64,000 nt of DNA from Megascapheus bottae (lineage: Eukaryota > Chordata > Mammalia > Rodentia > Geomyidae): assembly GCA_024803745.1 (NCBI GenBank), contig JANJXV010000004.1, positions 40,554,358 through 40,618,357 of the forward strand, given 5' to 3'. Below the pieces are notes generated by a model. It searched no databases. It had not been told where the DNA came from and saw only the letters and a list, made by a program, of their open reading frames with translations. Below, piece after piece: positions 53,000 through 63,373 of this stretch (the stretch's first letter is position 1; every line of letters begins with the position of its first letter). A program made the position numbers and the translations under genes.

Positions 53000-53223
53000 T
53001 TTTTTTTCCTTTTCTTTTCTGTCAGTCATGGGGCTTGAACTCTGGGCTGTCTCTGAGCTCTTCAGCTCCAGGCTAGTGCTCCACCACTTTCAGTTTTCTG
53101 GTGGTTCATAGGAAATAAGAGCCTCATAGACTTTTGTCCTGGCTGACATTGAGCCACAATCCGCAGATCTCATGCTCCTGAGTAGCTAGGATTATAGGCG
53201 TGAGCCACCAGTGAGTGCCCAGC
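53000..53223 (-). mobile_element. B1-Geo SINE
   Basis: 'agtcatggggcttgaactct', 'gagctcttcagctccaggct', 'gagtagctaggattataggc', 'gtgagccaccagtgagtgcc'. Confidence 0.88.
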
Positions 53224-53229
53224 CGGTAT

Positions 53230-53350
53230 TTTTCCTTTGAATTTACTTTGCAGGTAGAGTCTCCAGTTTTTGCCCATTATCACTCTCAGACTTTGATTCT
53301 CCTACTTCCGTTTCCTATAGCTGGGATTATATGCAAGCACCACAACTACT
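53230..53350 (-). mobile_element. B1-like fragment, diverged
   Basis: 'ctttgattctcctacttccg' and 'agctgggattatatgcaagc' on the plus strand resemble a reversed 7SL-type SINE. Confidence 0.45.
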
Positions 53351-53351
53351 A

Positions 53352-53449
53352 CTTCTTCCCCTTCTCCTTCTCTTCCTCCTCCTCCTCCTCCTCCTCTTCC
53401 TTCTCCTCCTCCTCCTCCTTCTTTTTCTTCTTCTTCTCCTTCTTCTTTT
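53352..53449. repeat. Polypyrimidine (CCT/CTT)n array
   Basis: Ctt/cct triplets at the minus-strand tail of the next SINE. The Ser/Phe-rich frame across it is an artefact. Confidence 0.95.
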
Positions 53450-53727
53450 TTGTGGGTCATGGGGCTTAAAATAGGCCTGGGCTCTGTCCCTGAGCTCTTC
53501 AGCTCAAGGCTATTGCCCTAACCCCGGGGCCTGGGTGTTGTCCCTGAGCTCTTCAGCTCAAGGCTACTTCCTTACCCTTGAGACAAGCCCCACTTTCCAT
53601 TTTCTAGAGGTTCAGTGGAGATAAGAGTCTCAGATCCTTTTGTGCCCGGGCTGGCTTTAAACCTCGATCCTCAGATCTCAGCCTCCGGAGTAGCTAGGAT
53701 TACAGGCATGAGCCACCGTGCCGGCAC
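53450..53727 (-). mobile_element. B1-Geo SINE with duplicated Geo segment
   Basis: 'ggcctgggctctgtccctga' (53474) and 'ggcctgggtgttgtccctga' (53528) start two copies of a 54-bp Geo segment. Linker 'ttctagaggttcagtggaga', head 'gagtagctaggattacaggc'. Same subtype and similar junction as the element at 4871. Confidence 0.92.
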
Positions 53728-54167
53728 ACCCACAACTTCTAATGGTATATAATACACTCCCCAAGACAGAAAACTTAGGCTCAATGTGCTAGCACATATC
53801 AGCAATCTTGGGAGACAGGAAGATCTTGAATTTGAGGCCAGGCAAAACAAATTTAGTGAGATCTTATATCAGATTGATATACTTAAAATAATAATAGTTC
53901 CCTTTTTAAAGGGAATTGCCATTCTCAATGTGCTATTTTAGCCTTTAGCACATAAGAAGATAGACATATTATCTTTATTCAATGAGTTTGTCCATTATTA
54001 CTGTAGACTAGAATTTAATGAACTATGTCCCAGATAAATGTTACCAGAGGGATGATCTTGGTATAGCTGTGGGATGCATATTTTTGATGCTATTGGCTTA
54101 TGGGAGTTCTATATTCTACTTTCAGATCATAACTAGATTTTTTTCATCTCCCAAAAGAAATGTCCTA
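53728..54167. other. No gene recognised
   Basis: A weak B1-like trace at about 53790-53880 ('atcttgggagacaggaagat'); otherwise unique-looking. Confidence 0.4.
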
Positions 54168-54252
54168 AGCTGTCAATCAGTGGCTCACACTTGTAGTCCT
54201 AGCAACTCAGGAGGCTGAGAGCTGAAAATTGAGCCAGCCCAAACAGGTAAAT
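54168..54252 (+). mobile_element. B1-Geo head fragment
   Basis: 'ggctcacacttgtagtccta', 'gcaactcaggaggctgagag', then truncated before Geo. Confidence 0.75.
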
Positions 54253-54864
54253 CCATGATTTGAATCTTAATTTCAAATGCTATCATTTTTTCCTTTCTTT
54301 GTGAAACGCATTTGAGATGGTATCATTGAGAAATTATGTGCTATGTTTTGTTCTTTCCTTTTGCGTCAAGAGCCGTTTAAACTAATTTAAATTTCACAGT
54401 CATTTTTTTGTATGTAATAGATAATAACTGACTGAAGCTTATATTTCCTTTTGAGGCTGCCTAAATACTTTTCTCACCAAATAGTAGCAAATGGAATAAT
54501 TTACATAATTAGAGCAATTATTTAATATTGAATATGCAAATTCATGTGTTTTCACTTATTAAGGTCTTTATCTTGTGTTTTTGGGAAAATCTTCCATACA
54601 AAAGTATGCCTTAGCACAGTAAACATTAGCACAGTATATACATGATTTACAATGAAGCAACTTCTATATAGGATATATTTGAATATTCTGATTAAAAATT
54701 TAAAATCTATTGACTAAGAGTAAAAACAAAGCTTTTCCTAAAATTAAAAAAGAAATGGAAAGATAGGGAGAACAATGGAAGGGAGGACTTTGGTCAAGAT
54801 GCAAAATACTTATAAACTAATACACTGAATTGAAATCCCTTTCTACAACTAGCAAAAGATTACA
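54253..54864. other. AT-rich, no gene or repeat recognised
   Basis: Strongly AT-rich unique-looking sequence with no SINE. Confidence 0.45.
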
Positions 54865-55064
54865 GGGGCTGGGAGTTTGGCCTAGTGGTAGAGTGCTTGC
54901 CTAGCATGCATGAAGACCTGGGTTCTATTCCTCAGTACCACATACACAGAAAAAGCCAGAAGTTGTGCTGTGGCTCAAGTGGTAGAGCTTGAGCCTTGAG
55001 AAAGCCCAGGGACAATACTCAGGCCCTAAGCTCAAGACCAGGAATGGCAAAAAAAAAAAAAAAT
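54865..55064 (+). mobile_element. IDL-Geo SINE
   Basis: 'gggctgggagtttggcctag', 'ctgggttctattcctcagta', Geo 'gtgctgtggctcaagtggta', poly-A tail of about 15. Confidence 0.94.
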
Positions 55065-55073
55065 TATATATAT

Positions 55074-55261
55074 CGGACCTAGAGTTTGGCCTAGTAGTAC
55101 TTGCCTAGTATTCATGAAGACCTGGGCTAGATTCCTTAGTACCATGTACATAGGAAAAGGTGGAAGTGGTTCTGTGGTTCAAATGGTAGAGTGCTCTAGC
55201 CTTGAGAAAGCCCAGGGACAGTGCTCAGGCCCTGAGTTCAGGCCCCAGGACTGGGAAAAAA
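55074..55261 (+). mobile_element. Second IDL-Geo SINE in tandem
   Basis: 'agagtttggcctagtagtac', 'gaagacctgggctagattcc', 'ggttctgtggttcaaatggt', 'ctgagttcaggccccaggac'. Separated from the first by only an AT-rich remnant of the first tail. Confidence 0.92.
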
Positions 55262-55345
55262 TATATATATATATAATATATATGTGTGTGTATGTATGTA
55301 TATATATATATATCTACAACGATTGCATATACACACACATAGATA
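55262..55345. repeat. (TA)n/(TG)n microsatellite at a SINE tail
   Basis: AT-type repeat replacing the A-tail of the second IDL-Geo. Confidence 0.9.
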
Positions 55346-55667
55346 CATGCATATATTTAAAAAAGAGAAAAAGTTGAGAGAAATCTTGGAGAATGCATTT
55401 ACAAATTGCTTCTTACAGGTTAATTTTTAACCTGTATTTTGTATATTTGATTCCATAATATTTCATCCTGCTTACCTTGCATACCTCTGCAAAATTCATT
55501 CTTGTTACCACAATGATTTATTCTTTTTTCTTGACTTTTTTCTTCATGGAAAATGTACTAATTTCCCAAAGTACATTGGAAAAGTTACACATGTTTTGAA
55601 AGTGTTTTTTAGTCTCTCACATCCACATAATTTCTTTCCCCTCCACCCTTGTTTTTCTTCTTCCTCA
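55346..55667. other. No gene or repeat recognised
   Basis: Unique-looking AT-rich sequence. Confidence 0.45.
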
Positions 55668-55684
55668 GTGTGTGTATGTATGTG

Positions 55685-55738
<54 letters not shown>

Positions 55739-55745
55739 TGTGTGT
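55668..55745. repeat. (TG)n microsatellite, 78 bp
   Basis: TG array with TATG interruptions at both ends. Confidence 0.96.
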
Positions 55746-55812
55746 ACTGGAAATTGATCTCGGCTTCACACGTGCTAAGTACATTCTCTACATATGAGCT
55801 ACATTCCCCAAG
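55746..55812 (-). mobile_element. ID-like monomer
   Basis: 'actggaaattgatctcggct', 'acgtgctaagtacattctct', 'gagctacattccccaag' on the plus strand; the TG array sits at its tail side. Confidence 0.6.
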
Positions 55813-55834
55813 CTAGAACAATTTCTCACTAGAC

Positions 55835-56015
55835 ATTTTTTTTTTGCCAGTCCTGGTATATGAACTCAGGGCCTAAGCACTGTCCCTGGGCTTTCTCAAG
55901 GCTCCTGCTATTGCACCACTTCTGGCTTTTTCCTGTGTATGTGGTACTGAGGAATTGAACCCAGGTCTTCATGCATGTAGGCAAGCACTTTACCACCAGG
56001 CCAAACTCCCGGCCC
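55835..56015 (-). mobile_element. IDL-Geo SINE with 11-bp TSD
   Basis: tctcactagac at 55824-55834 and 56016-56026. Geo has a short deletion ('aaggctcctgctattgcacc'). Confidence 0.94.
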
Positions 56016-56317
56016 TCTCACTAGACTTTTAAAAATAGTTTTGCTTCCATTTAAACAAGTGGGATTCTTAATGTGTCAAGGAGTTTACATAACTGTTAAA
56101 TCTTGAACAATGCATATAATATTGGGTAGGAATAGTATATAAAACTCCTTATGACAATAGTAGGCTGTTATCAAGTATAGACCACATAGCACACTGCTTG
56201 ACAAGTATAAATCTAGAGAATAAAGGACTCACCCAATAAAAGGAATGAGATCTCTGAATACAGACTACAGCGTTCCACTCTGTATTCATAGATTCAACTA
56301 AACATTTTCTTTATTAT

Positions 56318-56792
56318 CATACTAAGTGAAGTAAGCCAGACCCAAAGGAACATAAACTCAATGGTTTCCCTCACTTGTAATAATTAGTACAAACCTAGGA
56401 CTCTCCTAACAGAGGACTACAATAGCTCAAAACATAGATATATACAGCCATATAGGATGAGGCTAAATGAAAGGATTATCGGGTTGTGGAAACAAGGGCT
56501 TTGTATTATGAGATTGTTGTTCTTAATGTACTATGTTATTTCTCTTCTCTTTTTTTTTTGCCCTTTGGTTAATCTCATATTGTTACAGTATCTGACTTGG
56601 TTACCTGGTACACTGTATATACATTTATTTATTTGAAATAGGAAAGGGAAGGGGGGAAACAAGATGACTGGGAGGGGGTGGGGGGAGGTATATGGGGACA
56701 AAAACATTAGAGGGGGTGTCAATGTGTGAGAAGTGATGTACACTCTGGTGAATGTAACTGTAACCCCTCTATACATTACAATTTAAAAAATC
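56318..56792 (+). mobile_element. 5'-truncated L1, type A 3' UTR
   Basis: Starts at the very end of ORF2 ('taagtgaagtaagccagacc') and runs through a type A 3' UTR ('ggttacctggtacactgtat', 'gggaaacaagatgactggga') to 'taacccctctatacattaca'. Its 3' terminus resembles the type C terminus at 63880. Confidence 0.92.
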
Positions 56793-57069
56793 TTCTTTAC
56801 TGATGCCTACTGGGCTCCAATGTTAAGATGAAGAGTAAATTAGAGGTCTGTGTAGTCCAGCTCTAATTACACGAACTCTACTGACCAGGACAGCCAGTGA
56901 GAAATGCCAGTATCTCTTAGACAGGTACGATGAGTTTAAATAATAATGTATAGAAGGGCAGGGAGAGTTGCCAAATATTAATTATCTTCTGCAAAGCCTG
57001 GTAACTATTTTTATATTTCAACCATAGCTTTTTCTTCTCTTTCTTTCCTTCTTTTCTTTCTTGCCTCTT

Positions 57070-57281
57070 TTTTTTTTCTTCCTGGTCCTATGCTTGAACT
57101 CTGGGCCTGAGCACTGTTCTTGAGCTCCTTTAGCTGAAAGCTAGTGTTCTACCACTTGAGCGGCAGTACCACTTCTGGCTTTTTCTGAGTAGTTTATTGG
57201 AGTTTCACAGATTTTCCTGCCTTGGCTGACTTCAAACTGTGATCCTCCGTAAGCAGGTGGCATGAGTAATACTGTCAGGTA
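57070..57281 (-). mobile_element. B1-Geo SINE
   Basis: 'tggtcctatgcttgaactct', 'accacttgagcggcagtacc', 'tttattggagtttcacagat', head partly lost. Confidence 0.82.
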
Positions 57282-57284
57282 TTC

Positions 57285-57522
57285 CTTTTTATTTATTTCT
57301 TTTTTTCAAGTCTGGGGCTTGAACGCAGGGCACGGCACCATCTCTGAGATTCTTTGTGTTTAAGACTAGTTAGCACTTTACCACTTGCACCATAGTGTCA
57401 CTTCCAGCATTTGCTAAATAGTTTATTGGAGACAAAAGTGTCACAGCCTGGGCTGGCTTTGAACTGCAATCCTTAGATCTCAACCTCCTGAGTAAGTAGG
57501 TGGCATGAGCCACTAATCCAGC
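57285..57522 (-). mobile_element. Second B1-Geo SINE in tandem
   Basis: 'tctggggcttgaacgcaggg', 'gtttattggagacaaaagtg', 'caacctcctgagtaagtagg', 'gagccactaatccagct'. It abuts the previous element in the same orientation. Confidence 0.85.
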
Positions 57523-58741
57523 TTGGTATTTCTTTAGAGTGATGTAAAAGTATCACACTGATAGAGAAGTGGTCATCCATGGATGCTAAGGTGAGTAGAA
57601 TTTTTTCTGGCTACTCATTTGTCATCTCCATGGACTGACCCCTCAATCTCTGCAAACTAGGTCCCTTGGTTTCCAGTCCAAGTCTACCACTCATTACAGT
57701 AATCACATCTATCTGGTTTCTCGGGTTAAATATTAAACCTGGCATCTATTGTACAGAAGGGGGTGAGTTGGGTTTAGGTGGAGAGGAAATATCCTGTAAT
57801 TTCCATTGCTATTAGTAGCCTAGTTCTGTAAAAACAGGACTTCATCCCTGGCCTATGGAGAGAAGTTATCACTACGTTCTCAGAGACATCATGCCTGTCT
57901 CCCTCACCTGCTATTTGCTACCCTGGTGTCTACAGAACAAAATTATCTGTGCCTGACACAGAATATTTACTCCTGCACATCTGCTTCTCTGAGCCTTGGA
58001 ATCCTCTTCTGACACCTGCCAAGTCAATGCCTTCATGTCACCCTCACGGAGTGTGGATTATTGCTTTTCCCTGGATGCTTGCAACCATTCTAGAGGTGTT
58101 TTTGCACCATTTTCTGGGGCCCTGCTGGAGTGTTGCATCCTGCATTCCATGACAACACTCTTAATAAACATTGAAAGTCATACTTGGCCTGGTTTTATCA
58201 AACACTCTCAGAAATGTCCCATGGATTTTCTCCTGGCTTCTGCTAGTATCTTGCTAGGCCTTGCAATGGCTCCTTTTTAGTCAGATAAACTACATTGTGA
58301 TGTAAGCCTAGTCACTGACCTAGTGGCCAGGAGAGAAAGTTGGGGACACGCCTTATATTGTCCTCAAGAAGATAGTAGTTGTCCATACCAGTGGAAACTG
58401 ATGGGCCCACTCAGTTCTGTAGAGACCTCAACTTAGATGCCCTATTCTATCAGGTTTCTTCTATTCTCTCCAGTTGAAGAGATTAGTTTTCTTTGAATCT
58501 ATCCTCAAAATAAATTCTGAGCCCATCTTTAGTTTTCTCTGTACATCTGCTGTAAGAGACGACATTCCTTTAGTGAAACCAAGGGTGTCCTTTGGCTTTA
58601 TACACTTCTCTTTGAAAATAAACCAAACAATCACAGACTTTCCCAAAATGCCACTTAAGCATAGCAATAGCCACCTTTGTTGTCCTTGAAGTTATCATTT
58701 TTGTGCATTGTTGAAATCACAGCCTGTTGCAGCGAGTGCAT
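57523..58741. other. 1.2 kb without a recognised gene or repeat
   Basis: Frames at 57949-58152, 57996-58280 and 58474-58689 have no recognised domain. The region near 57900-58150 is C/T-rich and L2-like in feel only. Confidence 0.5.
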
Positions 58742-58910
58742 TGCAGCCACCAGGTTCAAAGCCAGCCTGGGCATAAAAAGACCTGAGACTATTATCTCCA
58801 ATTAACCTCTCAAAAATGGAAAGTAAGGCTTGGCTCAAGGGTAGAGTGGTAGCCTTGAGCTGAAGAGCTCAGGGATAGCACCCAGGCTGAGTTCAAGCCC
58901 CCAAACCTCC
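58742..58910 (+). mobile_element. B1-Geo SINE, 5'-truncated
   Basis: 'caaagccagcctgggcataa', 'tctccaattaacctctcaaa', 'ggctcaagggtagagtggta', 'gagctgaagagctcaggga'. Single-copy form of the Geo segment that is duplicated at 4871 and 53450. Confidence 0.9.
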
Positions 58911-59242
58911 CCTCGCCCCCAAAAGAAGCACCGGTAATTATAATTTTCTGAACCCATTCAATTTCATCTTCTCATAATTTACACTGTGGAATCATTATAG
59001 ACCACTTAGACCCATCACTTTTGGTATAGAAATGCCCATTTTTGTTTACTTGTTTTTTAAATTAAATAACATACAAATGTATCTGACCAAATATTAAGTG
59101 CATTAATATCAGGTATCCATTACTAGCCAAACACTTCTTAAGCAGAGTACCAATTCTCACCTTTCAGACAAATTTGTTGCACTAAAATCTGCATTTGCTG
59201 CTCATGGAATCTTGGCAGCTCTTACATAGGAAATCACAATAC
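58911..59242. other. No gene or repeat recognised
   Basis: AT-rich unique-looking sequence. Confidence 0.45.
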
Positions 59243-59432
59243 TGCCTGGAACCAGTGGCTCATGCCTCTAATCCTAGCTACCTACTCAGGAAGGAAAGTT
59301 CACTAGACTCTTAATCTTCAATCAACCACCAAAACCTAGGAGTGAAGCTGTGACTCAAGTGATAGAGTACTAGCCTTGAGCTAAAGCTTAGGGACAGAGC
59401 CCAGGCCCTGAGTTTAGCCCCTGGAACAGGTA
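59243..59432 (+). mobile_element. B1-Geo SINE with internal deletion
   Basis: 'ggctcatgcctctaatccta', then directly 'ctactcaggaaggaaagttc': the middle of the head is deleted. Geo 'gctgtgactcaagtgataga' follows. Confidence 0.82.
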
Positions 59433-59699
59433 TAAAAACAAAAACAAAATGAAAAGAAAGAAATCACAACTCCTAGGACAGAAATAAAGTAGGAGACATC
59501 ACACACATGCGTGTGCATGCATACCACACACACACATAGCCCCTTAGAAAGAAAACTAACACATTTAATGTGAACTAATTCAAACCTAAGTAAACCGAAA
59601 TATGTAGACCATAAAAAACAGTATGGACAGGTGCTAGGTTAGCTGATATTTCTGAAAGCACTAAGAGCCCTTTCTCATATCATTTACTAATATATATTA
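59433..59699. other. No gene recognised
   Basis: A (CA)n run at about 59521-59536; otherwise unique-looking. Confidence 0.4.
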
Positions 59700-59800
59700 C
59701 AGACAAATATGATACCAAAGGCAAAAGTTACCAATACAAAAATAGATAAACTGCACTTGATCAAAATAAAAGCTTTATTGCTTTTAAGAAAATCATTAAG

Positions 59801-60006
59801 GGCCAGGAGCACAGCCTAGTGGTAGAGTGCTCACCTAACATGCCTGAAGCCCTGGGTTCAATACCTTGGTACCACATACTCAGAAAAAGCCAGAAGTGGC
59901 GCTGTGGCTCAGGTGACAGAGCACTAGACTTGAGCAAAAAGTGTCCAAGGACAGTGTCCACGCCCTGAGTTCAAGCCCCAGAACTGGTTAAAAAAAAGAA
60001 AAAGAG
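59801..60006 (+). mobile_element. IDL-Geo SINE, older copy
   Basis: 'gccaggagcacagcctagtg', 'ctgggttcaataccttggta', Geo 'ggcgctgtggctcaggtgac' and 'gacttgagcaaaaagtgtcc'. Together with the next SINE it lies between aaaatcattaag at 59789-59800 and 60221-60232. Confidence 0.93.
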
Positions 60007-60220
60007 GCCGGGAGTTTGGCCTAGTGGTTAAAGTGCTTGCCTAGCATGCACAAAGACCCGGGTTCGATTCCTCGGCACCACATACATAGAAAAAAAAAAG
60101 CCGGAAGTGGTGCTGAGGCTCAAGTGGTAGAGCTTTAGCCTTGAGAAAGTCCAAGGGCAGTGCTCAGGCCCTGAGCTCAAGCCCAGGACTGGCCAAAAAA
60201 AAAGAAAAAGAAAAAGAAAA
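60007..60220 (+). mobile_element. IDL-Geo SINE inserted in the previous SINE's tail
   Basis: 'gccgggagtttggcctagtg', 'gggttcgattcctcggcacc', an A10 linker, Geo 'gtgctgaggctcaagtggta' and an (AAAAAG)n tail. It has no flanking TSD of its own other than A-rich tail sequence. Confidence 0.93.
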
Positions 60221-60447
60221 AAAATCATTAAGAAAGTGAACACCATAGTTGGAAACCAGGTAACTTGTACTGTGGCTCACTACTGCTGCACAGCATAGAA
60301 AGGGAGACTAGTTTGGGACAAGATGAAACTCTACATGGTCTGTACTAGATGTATATTGATTTCATACTATCACAAAGTTGAAAATCATTACATCAAACTA
60401 CCTGTATTTAAAAGTCCTTTAAACTAAACAATAAAGAGACAAGCACA

Positions 60448-60686
60448 TTTTTTTTTTTTGCTTGGTCATGGGACTTGAACTCTCGGCCTGGGTGCTGTTC
60501 CTGAGCTCTTCAGCTCAAGGCTACACCCTACCCCTTGAGCCACAGGGCCACTTCCAGTTTTCTAGTGGTTAAGTGGAGCTAAGAGTCTCACGTTCTTTAG
60601 TGCCTGGGCTGGCTTTGAACCAAGATCCTCAGATCTCAGCCTCCTTAAGTAGCTAGGATTACAGGCGTGAGCCACCTCACCACTCT
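60448..60686 (-). mobile_element. B1-Geo SINE inside the ancient L1
   Basis: gacaagcaca (60438-60447) and gacaagtaca (60687-60696) flank it, one mismatch. 'cttgagccacagggccactt', 'gagtctcacgttctttagtg', 'taagtagctaggattacagg'. Confidence 0.92.
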
Positions 60687-61021
60687 GACAAGTACAATTT
60701 AAAAAGGAAAAAAAATGAATAAAGAACAGACACTACTTCAATAGACATACTTCAATACACATTTTTACAAAGCATATAGAAAGGGCTAGCTAGTAAGCAT
60801 ATGAAAAGATATTTGATGTCATTAGTCATTAGAGAAGTGCAAATCAAACTACGATAAGATACCACTTCATATCTACTGGGATAAAGACAGACAACAAAAA
60901 GCTCTGAAGGATGTAAAAATCAAACAAACCTGGAATTATTGTATGTTGTTAGTGGAAATGTATCATGGTGTAACCATCTTGGAAAACAAGTGGGCAATTT
61001 CTCAGAAAAGTTAAATTCACA

Positions 61022-61103
61022 AGGCTGGGTATGTAACTCAGGGACAAAATATTATCTAGCATCCATGAGATCATGGATTTGATCCCCAGCTCAGTAAAAA
61101 TTA
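61022..61103 (+). mobile_element. ID-like monomer inside the ancient L1
   Basis: 'ggctgggtatgtaactcagg', 'atggatttgatccccagctc' followed by a short A-rich end. No Geo half. Confidence 0.75.
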
Positions 61104-61700
61104 TACATAGGCAGAGTTGCCACATGGTCTAGCAATCCCACATGTAAATACATATCCAAGCAAAATGCATATATGTTCATAGAAATACTTATACATGAAT
61201 GTTGGAAGCAGCAGTAGTCTTTACAGCAAAAATGAGAGACCACCAATGTCTATCCACATGTCATATGTCTACAAATTGGTCTATTCCTCAGTCAGAAGAG
61301 GAAATGAGAAACTGATAGGTTTGTTACAGTGTGGATTGACGTTGAACACATTATGGTATGCAAAGAAGCCAGACACTGTCAGTCACTTACTGGATGACTC
61401 CATTTGTATAAAAACATCAGAATAGGCAAATTTATAGAGGCAGGAAATAAATTAGTCATTGCCTGAAGCTGCATGTGGAGTGGTTGTGAATAAGTATGGC
61501 ATTCCTCTGAGGGATGATGAAAAAGTGCTGGAATCTAGTGGAGATGGTTGAACAACCATGGGAAGTTTGAAACCAGACTGATTTATTAATAAAATGCATG
61601 CGACTTCAGGCATACATATTGCTAAAACAAAATAAGGCCATTTGCCTGGGGTTAGTGTAACCAGTGCTGTTAGATTACCATGTAAAAACTTAATTTGGGG

Positions 61701-61785
61701 GCTGGGAATGTGGCTTAGTGGCAGAGTACTTGCCTAGCATTCATGAGGCCCTGGGTTCAATTCCTCTGTACCACACCAATAAAAT
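61701..61785 (+). mobile_element. ID-like monomer
   Basis: 'ggctgggaatgtggcttagt', 'ctgggttcaattcctctgta'. Well-preserved A- and B-box-like regions; no Geo half. Confidence 0.8.
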
Positions 61786-62251
61786 AATTTTTTAAGTTAA
61801 AAAAGCCCAAAGCCTTAATTTGGAAACATTTCTAGTAACTGACATGGCTAATATAGGTAGCCAGCTAATTAGCTATATAAGTTGGGAAATGCTATCAGAC
61901 TACAATTCAATAAGGCAGAAATATCTAGCAATAGGAAATCAGGTGATTTCTCTGCTTTGCTCTTTTATCAGGATACCACTCATGATGTGTGGGCTTCTTT
62001 CAGTCTTGTCTTGTTCTGAACGCTGCCAGATTCATGAATTATTCTCAAAGCAAGTGTTAATTTTTTTCTAAAATTCTAAACGTGTATGGACTACATGAAG
62101 AGAGATATCAAGTGATTTTTACCTTCCAAAAAGTTTGAAAAGAAAATTTCAAATGAAGCAGGCCCCTTAAATCCCAAGTTATTTTAGACAAAGAGACACA
62201 TCCTTATTAACTGTGAACTACTACTTCTAAGGTTGCAACAGGCAGAGATTT
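61786..62251. other. No gene or repeat recognised
   Basis: An 83-codon frame (61820-62071) has no recognised domain. Confidence 0.45.
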
Positions 62252-62466
62252 TTTCTTTTTCCTTTTTGTCAGTCCTAGGGCTTGAACTTGGGGCCTGGGT
62301 GCTGTCCCTGAGCTCTTTGGCTCAAGGCAAGCACTACTACATAGAGCCATGATGCTACTTCCAGTTTTCTGTAGTTAGCTGTTCGGGCTGTCTTTGAACT
62401 GTGATCCTCAGATCTCAACCTCCTGAGTACCTAAGGATTATGGGCATGAGCCACTGGTGCCTGGCT
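62252..62466 (-). mobile_element. B1-Geo SINE
   Basis: 'tcctagggcttgaacttggg', 'ctgtccctgagctctttggc', 'cctcctgagtacctaaggat', 'gagccactggtgcctggct'. Confidence 0.88.
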
Positions 62467-62580
62467 GTTTTCCATCTTCTTTTACTCTGCTTATTCTTTT
62501 TCTCCCCTCTTATAGTAAATATTACCTTTGCAGTTAGTTAAAAAAATTCAAGTTAACACAATTCTAAAGCTGAAATTTTA

Positions 62581-62814
62581 GCCGTGCAAGGAGACTCATG
62601 CCTGTAATCCTAGCTACTCAGAAGGCTGAGATCTGAGAATCACAGTTCAAAGCCAGACTCGGCACAAAAGTCTGTAAGACTCTTATCTCCAATTAACCCC
62701 CAGAAAACTAGAAGTAGCCCCATGACTCACGGGGTAGGGCAGTAACCTTGAGCTGAAGAGCTCAGGAACAGTGCCCAGACTCAGAGTTCAAGTCCCCTAA
62801 CTGAAAAAAAAAAA
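62581..62814 (+). mobile_element. B1-Geo SINE
   Basis: 'catgcctgtaatcctagcta', 'ggcacaaaagtctgtaagac', 'tctccaattaaccccc', then 'cacggggtagggcagtaacc' and 'gagctgaagagctcaggaac'. The 'ggggtagggcagtaacc' string equals the second copy at 5069, so this may be a collapsed version of the duplicated type. Confidence 0.9.
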
Positions 62815-63169
62815 TTGAGATCTTAAATTTCTCTAATCATTTAGATGACCTAATGTAGGCTATTTTCATTAAATTCTAGAATTAAAAATTGTGCTGGGAC
62901 AATAATGAGAAGATTCGTTTCTGTTGTAGTGGAGGGGCACATTGATGGAAATGGCAGGAAGAAAGTGCTAGAATGGATAACAATGACCTGCATGTTGATG
63001 GAGGTTTTAAATATACATGAGACCATTTGCCAAAGCTCACGGAATGTACTACAACGGTACCTTTTATTGCATGTAAATTTCACAAAACCCCCCACAAAAG
63101 CACTGTATTCAGGGTAGTTATATGCATATCATACTAATTAGAGGAAGTCTATCTTGAAACATGTATTTA
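62815..63169. other. No gene or repeat recognised
   Basis: Opposing frames at 62850-63095 (-) and 62905-63117 (+) without family features. Confidence 0.45.
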
Positions 63170-63183
63170 ATAAAGTGAATTAG

Positions 63184-63359
63184 GGGCCAGGAGTATGACC
63201 TAGTGGTAGAGTGCTTACCTAGCACGCAGGAAGCCCTGGATTTGAGTCTTTGGTACCACATACACAGAAAAAGCTGGAATTAGTGCTGTGCCTTTAAAAA
63301 GCCCAAGGACAGTGCCTAGGCCCTGAGTTCAAGCCCTAGGACTAGCAAAAACAACAAAA
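63184..63359 (+). mobile_element. IDL-Geo SINE, Geo deletion, with TSD
   Basis: ataaagtgaattag (63170-63183) and ataaggtgaattag (63360-63373) flank it. Geo jumps from 'agtgctgtg' to 'cctttaaaaagcccaaggac', losing the segment with 'ggctcaagtggtagag'. Confidence 0.94.
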
Positions 63360-63373
63360 ATAAGGTGAATTAG

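Larger units (their letters stand above)
59700..61640 (+). mobile_element. Ancient L1 (ORF2 end and 3' UTR), broken by several SINEs
   Basis: Parts in order: 59700-59800 with 60221-60262 ('agataaactgcacttgatca', 'aaagctttattgctttt'); about 60400-60447 with 60697-61020 ('gaagtgcaaatcaaactacg', 'accacttcatatctactggg', 'ggaaatgtatcatggtgtaa'); and 61105-61640 ('tgaatgttggaagcagcagt', 'gactccatttgtataaaaac', 'gctggaatctagtggagatg'). The order is that of an old L1M-type ORF2 3' half. Heavily mutated with no open frame. About 140 bp at 60263-60400 does not align well. Confidence 0.85.
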
